Assembly (NCBI GenBank): GCA_020632475.1
Contig: JACKFM010000003.1
Span: 62,001 to 126,000, forward strand
Direction: 5' to 3'
DNA from: Candidatus Omnitrophota bacterium
Lineage (GTDB): Bacteria; Omnitrophota; Omnitrophia; Omnitrophales; Aquincolibacteriaceae
DNA length: 64,000 bases
In this document: positions 1 to 8,275 of the stretch, in pieces
How the letters are laid out: each line of letters starts with the position of its first letter
Position numbering within the stretch: the stretch's first letter is position 1
Notes under the pieces: model-generated
Database searches by the model: none
What the model was told of the DNA's origin: nothing
Seen by the model: the letters and a program-made list of their open reading frames with translations, nothing else
Translations under genes and position numbers: made by a program

Positions 1-532
1 GGTAATACATCGGCCCGCCGCCGAAGGAAAGCCAATCGGTGATTTTAAAGGCTACCGTAGGTTTAATCGCATACATCTTAAGCCAGTTACGCCAGCCGGT
101 ATAACGAACGGCTTGATGATTGGAATCATATTTATCACTGAATCCAAAAGGTGAATCCATACCCACGCCAAAGGCCAGGCGATTGTTAAGGGTTTGCCCG
201 GGGTTAACGGTTAAATAGGCGGTTGGGACGACGTTCAGTGTTCCCGAGCTGCGTGTGCTTCCGGTATTGGTTCCGTCAATGAAAGTAAAAAGACTGATTA
301 AACTGGTATGACTTTGGACCTGAATTCCGGGGAGGTCTGTCAGACCGGCAGGGTTATAGGAAATAGCCGCCGGCTCGTTGGGATCTCCGACTCCGGTACC
401 ACCCTGACCCAGTGATTGAGCGCTGAAAGAGGCATTTTCAAATGCTCCTGATCCGACGGCGTAAGCACCAGGGACAATAAGGACAAAAGAGAGTAAGGTG
501 AAAAATGATAGCTTGTAAAAGATCTTTTGCAT
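1..532 (-). CDS. FadL/OMPP1-family outer-membrane transporter, N-terminal part
   Basis: Only the first 177 codons are inside the window; the gene continues past the left edge. The frame opens with a basic, hydrophobic signal peptide ending near Ala25 (motif AYA before Val26). Next comes the sequence LGQGGTGVGDP, followed by AAISYNPAGLTDLPG. This Asn-Pro-Ala block near the mature N-terminus is the hallmark of the FadL/TodX family, beta-barrels that carry long-chain fatty acids or other hydrophobic molecules across the outer membrane. A good ribosome site (AAGGGG, six bases before the ATG) supports the start at 532. Substrate cannot be told from this fragment. The acyl-CoA dehydrogenase at 32954 is a possible metabolic partner, but that link is inference. 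Confidence 0.85.
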   Translation of the reverse strand, partial: MQKIFYKLSFFTLLSFVLIVPGAYAVGSGAFENASFSAQSLGQGGTGVGDPNEPAAISYNPAGLTDLPGIQVQSHTSLISLFTFIDGTNTGSTRSSGTLNVVPTAYLTVNPGQTLNNRLAFGVGMDSPFGFSDKYDSNHQAVRYTGWRNWLKMYAIKPTVAFKITDWLSFGGGPMYY

Positions 533-747
533 GAATTTCCCCTTGGTTGGAATCGCCCTGCGCTTAATTCGATTTTAGAGTTGCACAGTTTAAGTATCTT
601 TAAGCATTCTTAGGCTGACCGCTTAAAACTGAAAATAACTATGATACCAGGGCAAAATAATAGCAATAAATGATTTATTTGTACATAGAATTATCGGGAA
701 AACCCTTGAGGGACTTGAGTTGCTGCCGGGCTTGCATCGTGATTGCG

Positions 748-1575
748 TTATTTTTGGCATGACGGGCAAATATGGGTGCTTCTTTGACCGACAAGGATTC
801 TTTCAATGATGTTGTTGCATCGGGGACAAGGTGCTCCGGTGCGTCGAAAAACGTTTAGCTCATCTTGATTCCGGCCGCGGCGGCCGCCGACACTGTAGTA
901 GTTGTAATCACTTTGGCCTAAGGAGGTCCCCAAATTGCGGATACCCCGCTTAAGGACGCTGCGAATGGCATCATAGAGGTTTTTTATTTCAGCGGTGGAT
1001 AGGCTTGCGGATAAACGTTCCGGATGGAGTCTCGCTTGCCATAAGCTTTCGTCCGCATAAATGTTGCCGAGTCCGGCAACAAAAGACTGATCCAGCAGTA
1101 GAGGTTTTAATTTGCGATGATACCGTTTCAGGCGCTTTTGAAAACATGAGAATCTTAATGGGGGATTCAGGGGTTCGGGGCCCAGGCGCGCGAAATAATC
1201 GTGAGGATTTTTGATTAAATACCAGCGTCCGAATTTACGCGAGTCCCTAAAACGCAAATCACGGTGTCCTTCGAGATTGACAACAACATGGTCGTGGGTT
1301 GTTCTCGGGGTGTGGGCGGGGCAGAGATGGATGCGTCCCGTCATGCGCAGGTGAATTAAAAGCGTATCTCCGGAGGACAGGCTGATGACGATCAATTTGG
1401 CCCGTCTGTATATGCGTTGAATGATTGTGTTTTCGATGCGGGATAGAAACTCTTTAAGCGGAGGCTCTGCTACTGTCCGTTTCCAATACACGTGAACTTT
1501 TCGGATCTTTTGGCCGATAAGTTTTTGACGGCACAAATCACGGACAATGGTTTCAACCTCAGGAAGCTCAGGCAT
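748..1575 (-). CDS. mutM: Formamidopyrimidine-DNA glycosylase (Fpg/MutM)
   Basis: Base-excision-repair enzyme that removes oxidised purines such as 8-oxoguanine and cleaves the abasic site. The start at 1575 gives MPELPEVET, required because the catalytic nucleophile is the N-terminal proline left after Met removal, with the following Glu as second catalytic residue. A longer open frame from 1614 would bury that proline and is rejected. Lys60 fits the conserved beta-hairpin lysine, HLRMTGR follows, and the C-terminal zinc finger is present as C-x2-C-x16-C-x2-C. The 275-residue length is normal. It is divergent from the secreted-protein gene at 1683 and there is no strong ribosome site. A TATAAA-like box lies nine bases before the start. 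Confidence 0.96.
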   Translation of the reverse strand: MPELPEVETIVRDLCRQKLIGQKIRKVHVYWKRTVAEPPLKEFLSRIENTIIQRIYRRAKLIVISLSSGDTLLIHLRMTGRIHLCPAHTPRTTHDHVVVNLEGHRDLRFRDSRKFGRWYLIKNPHDYFARLGPEPLNPPLRFSCFQKRLKRYHRKLKPLLLDQSFVAGLGNIYADESLWQARLHPERLSASLSTAEIKNLYDAIRSVLKRGIRNLGTSLGQSDYNYYSVGGRRGRNQDELNVFRRTGAPCPRCNNIIERILVGQRSTHICPSCQK

Positions 1576-1628
1576 AAGAATTAGTTTATACGATCTACTC
1601 CTGTTTTGCATCATCCGTAAGGCACGGG

Positions 1629-1657
1629 TTGATTTGAGCGCCGTAAGGTTCTATAAT
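1629..1657 (+). promoter_or_regulatory. Sigma-70-type promoter before the proline-rich protein gene
   Basis: TTGATT, a 17-base spacer and a perfect TATAAT. Transcription would begin near 1664, about 19 bases before the ATG at 1683, leaving room for the GAGG ribosome site. Confidence 0.7.
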
Positions 1658-1682
1658 CTTAAAAAATGCAATCACGAGGCTT

Positions 1683-2672
1683 ATGTATAAATTGATAAAA
1701 TTAGCACGACTTTCCTTTGCGCCCCGCTTATGGATTAGTTTATCGGCCTTTTTCTTTTTCTATTCCCAGATAATGCTTTTTGCCCAACCCGAAGCAGTTC
1801 TTGTCGGAACGATTGAAAAAATGACCAAGTTAGAGGCTGGTCAGTATGAGCTGGCTGTAAAAGGGGAAAAGGGCACGATCACTTATGTGATCGATCAACC
1901 GACGGTTGTCGGCGCTTTTGTCCAGGCAGATCAGTTGGAGGCCGGAGTCGAAATTTTTCAGGAACCTGAAAAAAAAGACGGCCAGCCGGACCCGAATATT
2001 CCGGCCTTCTTAAGACTGCCTGAAATTCCGGAGCCGCCCAAAATTCAGGAAATTCCCCCGCCTCCCCAGATACAAAAAATTCCGCAGCCACCGAAAAAAC
2101 CCGATATTCCGGATATGAAAGCTCTGCAGGAATTACAGGCTAAAATGCAGCCGCCCCCTTCGGCGCCCGGAGCACCGGCCCCGGCACCGGGAGGTGGTAA
2201 GCCGCAGGCAAAAGCCGCCGAGGGGCCTCAGGGTGAGCAGGATGCTAAAGCGGATGCTTTGGCGATGATGAAGCAGGCCGCCGCTCAAGCGCTTGGTGGA
2301 GGTGGAGCCGGCGGAGAGCAGGGGGCCAAGAAAAAAGAAGATGAAGAGCCTCCGCCACCGGAACCCGATTCGTTGGCCAAGATTGAAACCGGCCAAACTC
2401 CACTTTCGGCAGCGACTACTGATCAGCCAGAGGATGCGGCCGCAACCATTTCAAGACCGGTTTTTAAAAAAGTCGTCAAGGTGGGCAAACAGGCAGATAA
2501 GGTGGAGATTGCTTTGGCCTCGTCCGGAGGAAATACTGAGATTACCTTGGAACCGAAACAAATGATTTTTAAGGTGCTGTCGGCCCAGGATCTTAAGCCT
2601 GGAATGAAAGTCAAAATTCATTTAGTGGACTCTTCTGAGAATGCCCCTGTTCAGGCTGTAACCGTTCTTTAA
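1683..2672 (+). CDS. Secreted proline-rich protein of unknown function
   Basis: No family recognised. Residues 1-34 look like a signal peptide with a long aromatic hydrophobic core and cleavage near LFA-Q. Residues 35-98 form a small hydrophilic domain rich in beta-prone stretches. Residues 105-230 are low complexity: repeated short Pro-rich units (EIPEPPKIQ, EIPPPPQIQ, KIPQPPKKP), then Ala/Pro/Gly and Gly-rich tracts and a charged PPPPEP segment. Residues 255-329 form a second compact domain with alternating hydrophobics. The layout, two globular ends joined by a stiff Pro-rich linker, suggests a protein spanning periplasm or envelope, loosely like TonB. That is analogy only; there is no TonB C-terminal motif. 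Confidence 0.75.
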   Translation: MYKLIKLARLSFAPRLWISLSAFFFFYSQIMLFAQPEAVLVGTIEKMTKLEAGQYELAVKGEKGTITYVIDQPTVVGAFVQADQLEAGVEIFQEPEKKDGQPDPNIPAFLRLPEIPEPPKIQEIPPPPQIQKIPQPPKKPDIPDMKALQELQAKMQPPPSAPGAPAPAPGGGKPQAKAAEGPQGEQDAKADALAMMKQAAAQALGGGGAGGEQGAKKKEDEEPPPPEPDSLAKIETGQTPLSAATTDQPEDAAATISRPVFKKVVKVGKQADKVEIALASSGGNTEITLEPKQMIFKVLSAQDLKPGMKVKIHLVDSSENAPVQAVTVL

Positions 2673-2820
2673 GTTTCCGTTTTTTCGAAATAATCGGCGT
2701 TAATCCGGATTTTTCATTGCATTCCTGCTGTGCCGTTCTATCTACATGTGGCTACTGACGACTTCCGACCGATGAGAAATACGGTTAAGATTTAAAGAAA
2801 ATCGCACGATCTATATAAGC

Positions 2821-3270
2821 ATGAAAAATCGTAAAGTGATATGGCCCGGCAATCCGAGCGTAATCTGTAGCTATGCCCTTTTAGGCCTTTTTTCCTTCTG
2901 GATTTATATTCGGGGTCAGATTCGCCTTCCGGAGATGCTTTTTTTTGTTCTCATTATTCTTTCCGCCTTTTTGTTTAATTCCTACCTCTGGTATCTTGAA
3001 ATCGATGATAAGGGCATTAGCGGTCCGGGCCGTTTTGGACCCGCTCACCGGGTGAAAATTCTTTGGAATCAAGGCGAAGTTCATTTTGGTAAAAATCGTA
3101 TCGGTATTCATTATCTGATCATTTCAGACACGCAGCAGAAAAGTAAAATCAAAGTGATGGAAGCCAATTTTTCAAAACGTCAACTGTATGAATTGAAACA
3201 GTTTTTTGACCGCCACACGCCGCCGCTTAAACAGGGAGTCATCCCTCCGGGCAGCCGTTTTAATGCCTAG
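2821..3270 (+). CDS. Small membrane protein with a PH-like cytoplasmic domain (hypothetical)
   Basis: 149 residues. Two hydrophobic segments, about residues 14-31 and 37-57, form a membrane hairpin. The remaining ~90 residues are soluble, with alternating strands around a GISGPG turn and a C-terminal amphipathic helix (FSKRQLYELKQFF). This resembles the bacterial PH-like membrane proteins of unknown function, but I cannot name a family firmly. The start sits just after a TATATA stretch and there is no clear ribosome site. It stands alone, followed by the direct repeat at 3276. Confidence 0.6.
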   Translation: MKNRKVIWPGNPSVICSYALLGLFSFWIYIRGQIRLPEMLFFVLIILSAFLFNSYLWYLEIDDKGISGPGRFGPAHRVKILWNQGEVHFGKNRIGIHYLIISDTQQKSKIKVMEANFSKRQLYELKQFFDRHTPPLKQGVIPPGSRFNA

Positions 3271-3275
3271 TGTCT

Positions 3276-3426
3276 GTCAATGCCGTTTTTTGGCATTGTT
3301 ACAGACACTTGTACCGTCTACCAATAAAATCAGATGTCAGACGGTGCTAGTCGAGCGGTCAATGCCGTTTTTTGGCATTGTTACAGACACTTGTACCGTC
3401 TACCAATAAAATCAGATGTCAGACGG
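3276..3426 (+). repeat. 69-bp perfect direct repeat (two copies, 82-bp period) with internal hairpins
   Basis: Copies at 3276-3344 and 3358-3426 are identical, separated by 13 bases. Each holds a perfect hairpin CAATGCC/GGCATTG with a GTTTTTT loop, and a second inverted pair (ACCGTCT/AGACGGT in copy 1) around an AT-rich loop. In copy 1 the first stem is extended outwards by AGTGTCTGT/ACAGACACT with a two-base bulge; copy 2 has lost that extension. There is no coding signal. It lies between the stop at 3270 and the HD-GYP gene. Confidence 0.9.
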
Positions 3427-3433
3427 CATAGAA

Positions 3434-3453
3434 CCTCTTCAGTTTTGAAGAGG
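3434..3453 (+). repeat. Perfect 8-bp-stem hairpin upstream of the HD-GYP gene
   Basis: CCTCTTCA and TGAAGAGG flank a GTTT tetraloop. No T-run follows, so it is not a standard intrinsic terminator. It lies in the leader region of the regulator gene that starts at 3536. Confidence 0.55.
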
Positions 3454-3535
3454 AGGTCATGGGCTTCAAAATCGTTAGAGGTTTTTGTGCCGCGTGCCCC
3501 TAAAATGAGAACAAACGCGGTACTGGGAATTTTTT

Positions 3536-4645
3536 ATGACAGATGACTTAATGAGTGATTCTAAAATATTGATCGTCGATGACGATGTTGCTTTGGGAAT
3601 GGAAACCGAAGAGATTCTCAAAGAACACGGCTATCAGAAAATCCGCTATATCTCAGATCCCCGTCAGGCCGAGGATGTTTTTCGCGAATTCCGTCCGGAC
3701 CTGATGATGCTCGATATCCGTATGCCCCACATGGACGGTTTTCAGGTGCTCGAGCAGCTTCGCGAAATTCGCAAAGAGACCTTTGTTCCGGTGCTGGTTC
3801 TCACCGGTGAATCCGATCCTAATATTTGTGAGAAGGCCCTGGCCGCCGGAGCTACGGATTTTTTAAGTAAGCCGATGAATATTCCTGAGGCACTGGTGCG
3901 AATTCAAAATCTTCTTCAGACACGGAAATTGCAGTCCGAGTTGGAAAATAAAAATGAATTTTTGGAGGTTAAGGTCAACGACCGTACGCGTCAGTTACGC
4001 GACGCCGTTGAGAAACTGGATGCAATGCATGCAGAAGTTAAAGACGCCTATATCGAAACGATTTATCGCCTGACAAGGGCCACCGAATATAAAGACGAGG
4101 AAACGGCGGATCATGTTAAAAGACTCAGCCTTTATGCTGCAACGCTCGGCCGTGCGATCAATCTGAGTGAACATATGGTTGAACTCTTGCTCTATGCCAG
4201 CCCGATGCACGACATCGGAAAAATCGGCATTCCCGACAAAATTTTATTTAAAGCGAATAATCTCACAGAAGAAGAATGGCAGACCATGAAAACGCATCCT
4301 CAAATTGGTTATGAAATTTTAAAAGACTCCAAGGCCCCCGTGCTGAAGCTGGGTGCCATGATTGCCCATTGCCACCATGAACGATGGGACGGATCCGGTT
4401 ATCCTCAGGGCCTCAAAGGCGAGGAGATTCCGATTGAAGCGCGCATCCTGAGCCTGGTGGATGTCTATGACGCATTGCGCAGTAAACGTCACTATAAACC
4501 GGCTTTTGATCATGAAAAGAGCTGCAAGATTATTTTGGAGGGAGATGAGCGGGTGAAACCCGCTCACTTTGATCCTAAGTTACTCGAAGCCTTCAGGAAA
4601 GTTCATCTCGAATTCAAAAGAATCTTCGATGAAAATAATCGATAA
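3536..4645 (+). CDS. Response regulator with HD-GYP output domain
   Basis: Residues 8-125 form a CheY-like receiver: acidic pair in LIVDDD, phospho-acceptor Asp60 in MMLDIRMP, Lys in LSKPMN. A coiled-coil linker spans roughly 130-175. An HD-GYP domain follows, with His225-Asp226 in MHDIGKIG and the GYP loop DGSGYPQGLKG near residue 285. HD-GYP domains with these motifs usually hydrolyse cyclic di-GMP, so the protein should lower c-di-GMP when its sensor kinase signals. No kinase gene is adjacent. Two starts are possible (3536 and 3551); the first is chosen but neither has a convincing ribosome site. Confidence 0.92.
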   Translation: MTDDLMSDSKILIVDDDVALGMETEEILKEHGYQKIRYISDPRQAEDVFREFRPDLMMLDIRMPHMDGFQVLEQLREIRKETFVPVLVLTGESDPNICEKALAAGATDFLSKPMNIPEALVRIQNLLQTRKLQSELENKNEFLEVKVNDRTRQLRDAVEKLDAMHAEVKDAYIETIYRLTRATEYKDEETADHVKRLSLYAATLGRAINLSEHMVELLLYASPMHDIGKIGIPDKILFKANNLTEEEWQTMKTHPQIGYEILKDSKAPVLKLGAMIAHCHHERWDGSGYPQGLKGEEIPIEARILSLVDVYDALRSKRHYKPAFDHEKSCKIILEGDERVKPAHFDPKLLEAFRKVHLEFKRIFDENNR

Positions 4646-4689
4646 ACAGGCTTTGTTATTCTCACCTTCGTTAGTATCGCGGCCCGTGT

Positions 4690-5994
4690 ATGCCGCATAA
4701 ACTTACGCGTCAGCTCCGCTTTTGGGATTCAGTGGCTATCAATATCGGCATTGTGATCGGTGTCGGGATTTTCCGGGTGCCCGCCGAAATCGCCAAGCTT
4801 ATCGATCATCCCGTTTTAATTATTGCTGCCTGGGTTCTCGGCGGTTTGGTTTCACTGATGGGCGTTTTGTGTTATGCCGAGCTTTCCTCCTGTTTTCCCG
4901 AGACCGGGGGGACTTATGTTTATCTAAAAGAAGCTTTTGGTAAGACAGTGGGGTTTCTTTTTGGGTGGACGGAATTTTTAGTGCTGCGTGCCGGTTCACT
5001 TGCCGGCATTGCCTACGTACTGGCCGCTTATCTGAAAAATTTTGTCGACCTGGGACCTGAGACCGAAAAGGTGATTGCGATTACCTCGATTGCCTTTTTT
5101 ACAGGGCTTAACATTGCCGGGCTCCATTATGGCACGCGCGTTCAAAATGCCTTGAGCATTCTTAAAGTCGCGACGCTTGCGGTTATGACCGCCCTGATTT
5201 TTACATTCGGTAAGAACCTCTCCGCCCCAACCTTTTCGGCCGGGAATATGCAAATCAGTTATGCTTTTATTCCCGCGCTGATCCCGGTTCTGTGGGCTTA
5301 TGGAGGGTGGAATGAAAGCACGTTTATGTCCGGTGAGTTCACCGACACCCGTAAAGAGCTGCCCCGCTCACTGATCACAAGCATCGCCGTCATTACATTG
5401 CTTTATGTCCTGATCAATATGGCTTATCTCAAAGTGATGCCTCCGGCTGAAATGAAAGAGAGTCAATCGATCGCCGCCGATATCTTCAACCGCATGTTCG
5501 GTTCAATGGGGAATAAAATTATGTCCTGTGCGGTGATGATCTCAGCCTGCGGAGCGTTGAACTCCTATGTCATGACCGGGGCGCGCATTCCTTTTGCCGT
5601 GGCTCAGGACGTTCGCCGTCTGTCCTGGATGGGAGAGGTGCATCAAAATTATGGAACCCCGGCCAAGGCCTTTATCGTCAATGCAGTCTGGGCTTCAGTT
5701 TTAATTTTGTGGGGAAACTTTGAAGAGCTGCTTTTTTTTACTGGATTTGCCAAATGGTTTTTCTTTATCTTGGCCGGAGCCAGTGTTTTTGTTTTGCGCA
5801 AAAAGCTTGCCGATTCACACAAGGGCTTCAAAATGATCGGTTATCCCTGGGTGCCCATCATTTTTACTTTTGTGTCGCTGGCACTCTTTATCACCACGAT
5901 TGTTCATACGGCCCGCGCAGCCCTCTTTGGGGCGGCCATTCTTCTCTTGGGAATTCCGGTTTATTACGTCATCAGCCGCCAAAAGCAATCCTGA
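4690..5994 (+). CDS. APC-superfamily amino-acid permease
   Basis: 434 residues with about 12 membrane segments. The N-terminus carries the helix-1 signature GIVIGVGIFRVP, the unwound Gly-rich stretch that binds the amino-acid backbone in APC transporters, followed by CYAELSSCFPETGG in helix 2, another family hallmark. Sequence style is closest to the LAT/SteT-like exchangers and APA permeases. The substrate cannot be assigned. It stands alone, 44 bases after the HD-GYP gene and before a long non-coding gap. Confidence 0.88.
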   Translation: MPHKLTRQLRFWDSVAINIGIVIGVGIFRVPAEIAKLIDHPVLIIAAWVLGGLVSLMGVLCYAELSSCFPETGGTYVYLKEAFGKTVGFLFGWTEFLVLRAGSLAGIAYVLAAYLKNFVDLGPETEKVIAITSIAFFTGLNIAGLHYGTRVQNALSILKVATLAVMTALIFTFGKNLSAPTFSAGNMQISYAFIPALIPVLWAYGGWNESTFMSGEFTDTRKELPRSLITSIAVITLLYVLINMAYLKVMPPAEMKESQSIAADIFNRMFGSMGNKIMSCAVMISACGALNSYVMTGARIPFAVAQDVRRLSWMGEVHQNYGTPAKAFIVNAVWASVLILWGNFEELLFFTGFAKWFFFILAGASVFVLRKKLADSHKGFKMIGYPWVPIIFTFVSLALFITTIVHTARAALFGAAILLLGIPVYYVISRQKQS

Positions 5995-6027
5995 AAGCAC
6001 CATTTTTAGACAAAAAATGCCAATTAT

Positions 6028-6083
6028 TTGGGATATTGACTATATTTCAATCATAAAAATTGATATATTTTGGGATATTGGTC
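6028..6083 (+). repeat. Short direct repeat TTGGGATATTG in AT-rich DNA
   Basis: TTGGGATATTGAC at 6028 and TTGGGATATTGGTC at 6070 are 42 bases apart, about four helical turns. Between them TCAAT and ATTGA form a small inverted pair. A TATACT box follows at 6091. The spacing would suit a pair of protein sites on one DNA face; no regulator is identified. Confidence 0.4.
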
Positions 6084-6194
6084 AATTGTCTATACTGTAG
6101 AGATTCCGGATTGTATTTAAGTCCCAAAAACGATAGAATTCCCCTCCACAGAAATTGTTTTAATACCTGCTTACGGCTTCACCCTAAGCATAAG

Positions 6195-6316
6195 CTGAGT
6201 AAAAATATTATTATGAAACGAGCCAATCGCTTAGGAGCTTCCCTGCCTGACCGGCAGGGTGATCTCCTGCACTCATAAGCGGCTCTAATCGTTTCTTCAT
6301 AACTATTTTTACTCAG
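6195..6316 (+). repeat. Large imperfect palindrome upstream of htpG
   Basis: The gap 5995-6380 holds no gene. This 122-base block folds back on itself: CTGAGTAAAAATA at the left matches the complement of TATTTTTACTCAG at the right. The arms continue through GAAACGA/TCGTTTC-like and AGCGGCTCT-like matches to a GC-rich core, where AGGAG/CTCCT flanks a perfect CCCTGCC/GGCAGGG hairpin. It does not match CIRCE or a sigma-32 promoter. It resembles the element at 47388-47555. Confidence 0.75.
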
Positions 6317-6380
6317 GAAACGGTTAGTCCGGGATTAAGTTCTTGAGAACGGTTTATTTTTTTGAAGGAGAGAGATTCAT

Positions 6381-8261
6381 ATGACGAACGAAGCGAAAGA
6401 AAAAATTGAATTTAAGGCCGAAGTGGCTCAGGTATTAAACCTGGTGATTCATTCACTCTACAGCCACCGCGAAGTGTTCCTGCGTGAGTTAATCAGCAAC
6501 GCCTCGGATGCCCTTGATAAACACCGCCATTTGGCCCTGACCGATGAAAAATATAAAACCTCTGATGCTCCTGCCTATGCCATTAAACTGGCCATTGATA
6601 AGAAAAAACAGACTCTGACCATTTCCGACAACGGAATCGGAATGAGCCGTGAAGAAGTCATTCAAAACCTGGGCACCATTGCAAGCAGCGGTACCAAAGC
6701 CTTTCTCGAACAAATGGCCCAGGGCAACAAAGACAGTCTGCAGCTTATCGGGCAGTTTGGAGTCGGGTTTTACAGTTCCTTTATGGTGGCCTCGAAGGTG
6801 AAGGTCGTGACTCGTCGTGCCGTCTCGGAAGAAGCGGCCGTGTCCTGGGAGTCGGACGGTACCGGCGGGTATACGCTTGAGGAAGCCAAAAAAGAAGATC
6901 ACGGTACCGAGATTACGCTTTATTTGAAAGACGATGCCAAGGATTATTTGGAAGAATTCGAAATTAAAGAAGTGGTGAAAAAATATTCCGACTACGTGTC
7001 CTACCCGATTATTCTGATCAAAGAGAAGAATGAAGAGGAGACGATTAACAAGGTGACGGCGATCTGGCGCCGTCCCAAAAATGAAATCAAAGAAGAAGAG
7101 TATTTTGAATTTTATAAATACATCAGCCATGATTTTGAAGACCCTCTTCTTTATACACACCACAGCATTGAAGGGGCGTTGGAATTCAAGCTCCTGCTTT
7201 TTATTCCCAAGAAAAGGCCGGTCAATTTTTTCCGCGATGACATCCATGGGTTGCGTCTGCATGTAAAAAAAATGTTTGTCACGGATCAGTGCAAAGAATT
7301 GATTCCGGTTTACCTGCGCTTTGTCAAAGGCGTGGTTGATTCTGAGGATCTGCCTCTGAACATTTCGCGCGAAACCCTGCAGCACAACGCGCTGATTCCC
7401 AAGATCCGCAAACAACTCACCAAAAAGATCTTTGATCTGCTGGAAGAGCTGGCCGAAAAAGAGCCCGAAAAATACCGCGAATTCTTTCTCGAACTCGGTG
7501 TGGCTTTAAAAGAAGGGATTACGATGGATTTTGAAAACCGTGACCGGATTCTGGAGCTCCTGCGGTTTAAGTCTAGCGCGGGATCTTCGGAAAAAGACCT
7601 GGTTTCACTCAAAGAATATGTTGAACGCATGAAACCCGAACAAAAGGAAATCTATTACATTGCCGGCACGAGCCGTGAGGCCTGTCAGCAGAGTCCGCAC
7701 CTTGAGCTTTTTCGCAGCAAAGGGATTGAAGTGCTCTTTATGGATGAAGTGATTGATGAGTGGGTAATCCCTTCGATTCCCGAATATCAGTCCAAGAAAT
7801 TAAAGTCGATCACCAAGGGCGATCTGGATCTTGGGGATTTGGACAAAGAAGCCAAAAAAGAGAAAGAAAAAGCCGATACGGACTATAAGCTTTTGACCGA
7901 CCGGTTGCGCTCAGCGCTGCAGGAACAGGTCAAGGAAGTGCGGATCAGTGTCCGCTTAAATGAAAGCCCCTGCTGTCTGGTGGCCGACGAGAATGATATG
8001 GATGCCAATATGGAACATATCATGAAGGCGATGGGGCGTGAATTTCAGGAAACTAAGCGGATCCTTGAGATTAATCCTCAGCATGCAGTGATCAAAAATA
8101 TCAAAGCCCTTTTGGATAAAGATCCTAAAGACGTGCGCATTGAGACCTGGGCCTCGCTGCTTTTTAACCAGGCCCTGATTGCCGAGGGCAAAGCGGTGAA
8201 AGACCCCACGTCTTTTGTGCGTAATCTGAATGAGTTGCTTGAAAACTCAACTGGGGCATAG
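6381..8261 (+). CDS. htpG: Hsp90-family chaperone HtpG
   Basis: 626 residues, the standard bacterial length. The GHKL ATPase domain shows LRELISNASDALDK (catalytic Glu and Mg-binding Asn), DNGIGM and GQFGVGFYSSFM. The middle domain carries the catalytic-loop arginine in NISRETLQHN. The start has a strong AAGGAG site eleven bases upstream. It is a homodimeric cytosolic chaperone that remodels client proteins under stress. The long upstream gap contains the 6195-6316 palindrome, a candidate for control of this gene, though no known heat-shock operator is visible. The hemerythrin gene follows after 14 bases and is probably co-transcribed. Confidence 0.97.
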   Translation: MTNEAKEKIEFKAEVAQVLNLVIHSLYSHREVFLRELISNASDALDKHRHLALTDEKYKTSDAPAYAIKLAIDKKKQTLTISDNGIGMSREEVIQNLGTIASSGTKAFLEQMAQGNKDSLQLIGQFGVGFYSSFMVASKVKVVTRRAVSEEAAVSWESDGTGGYTLEEAKKEDHGTEITLYLKDDAKDYLEEFEIKEVVKKYSDYVSYPIILIKEKNEEETINKVTAIWRRPKNEIKEEEYFEFYKYISHDFEDPLLYTHHSIEGALEFKLLLFIPKKRPVNFFRDDIHGLRLHVKKMFVTDQCKELIPVYLRFVKGVVDSEDLPLNISRETLQHNALIPKIRKQLTKKIFDLLEELAEKEPEKYREFFLELGVALKEGITMDFENRDRILELLRFKSSAGSSEKDLVSLKEYVERMKPEQKEIYYIAGTSREACQQSPHLELFRSKGIEVLFMDEVIDEWVIPSIPEYQSKKLKSITKGDLDLGDLDKEAKKEKEKADTDYKLLTDRLRSALQEQVKEVRISVRLNESPCCLVADENDMDANMEHIMKAMGREFQETKRILEINPQHAVIKNIKALLDKDPKDVRIETWASLLFNQALIAEGKAVKDPTSFVRNLNELLENSTGA

Positions 8262-8275
8262 GCCTGAGGAGAATT

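Noticed and set aside
1576..1614. Extended N-terminus for mutM
   Set aside because: The enzyme needs Pro as residue 2; thirteen extra residues would abolish the catalytic N-terminus.
3276..3426. Integron attC sites
   Set aside because: The stems with a bulge look superficially like attC, but no canonical RYYYAAC/GTTRRRY core pair, cassette gene or integrase is present.
6195..6316. CIRCE heat-shock operator before htpG
   Set aside because: The TTAGCACTC-N9-GAGTGCTAA pattern is absent; only the large palindrome is present.
6489..7415. 308-codon open frame antisense to htpG
   Set aside because: Fully inside htpG, composition is the complement of Lys/Glu-rich helices (Phe-rich), no family motif, no ribosome site.
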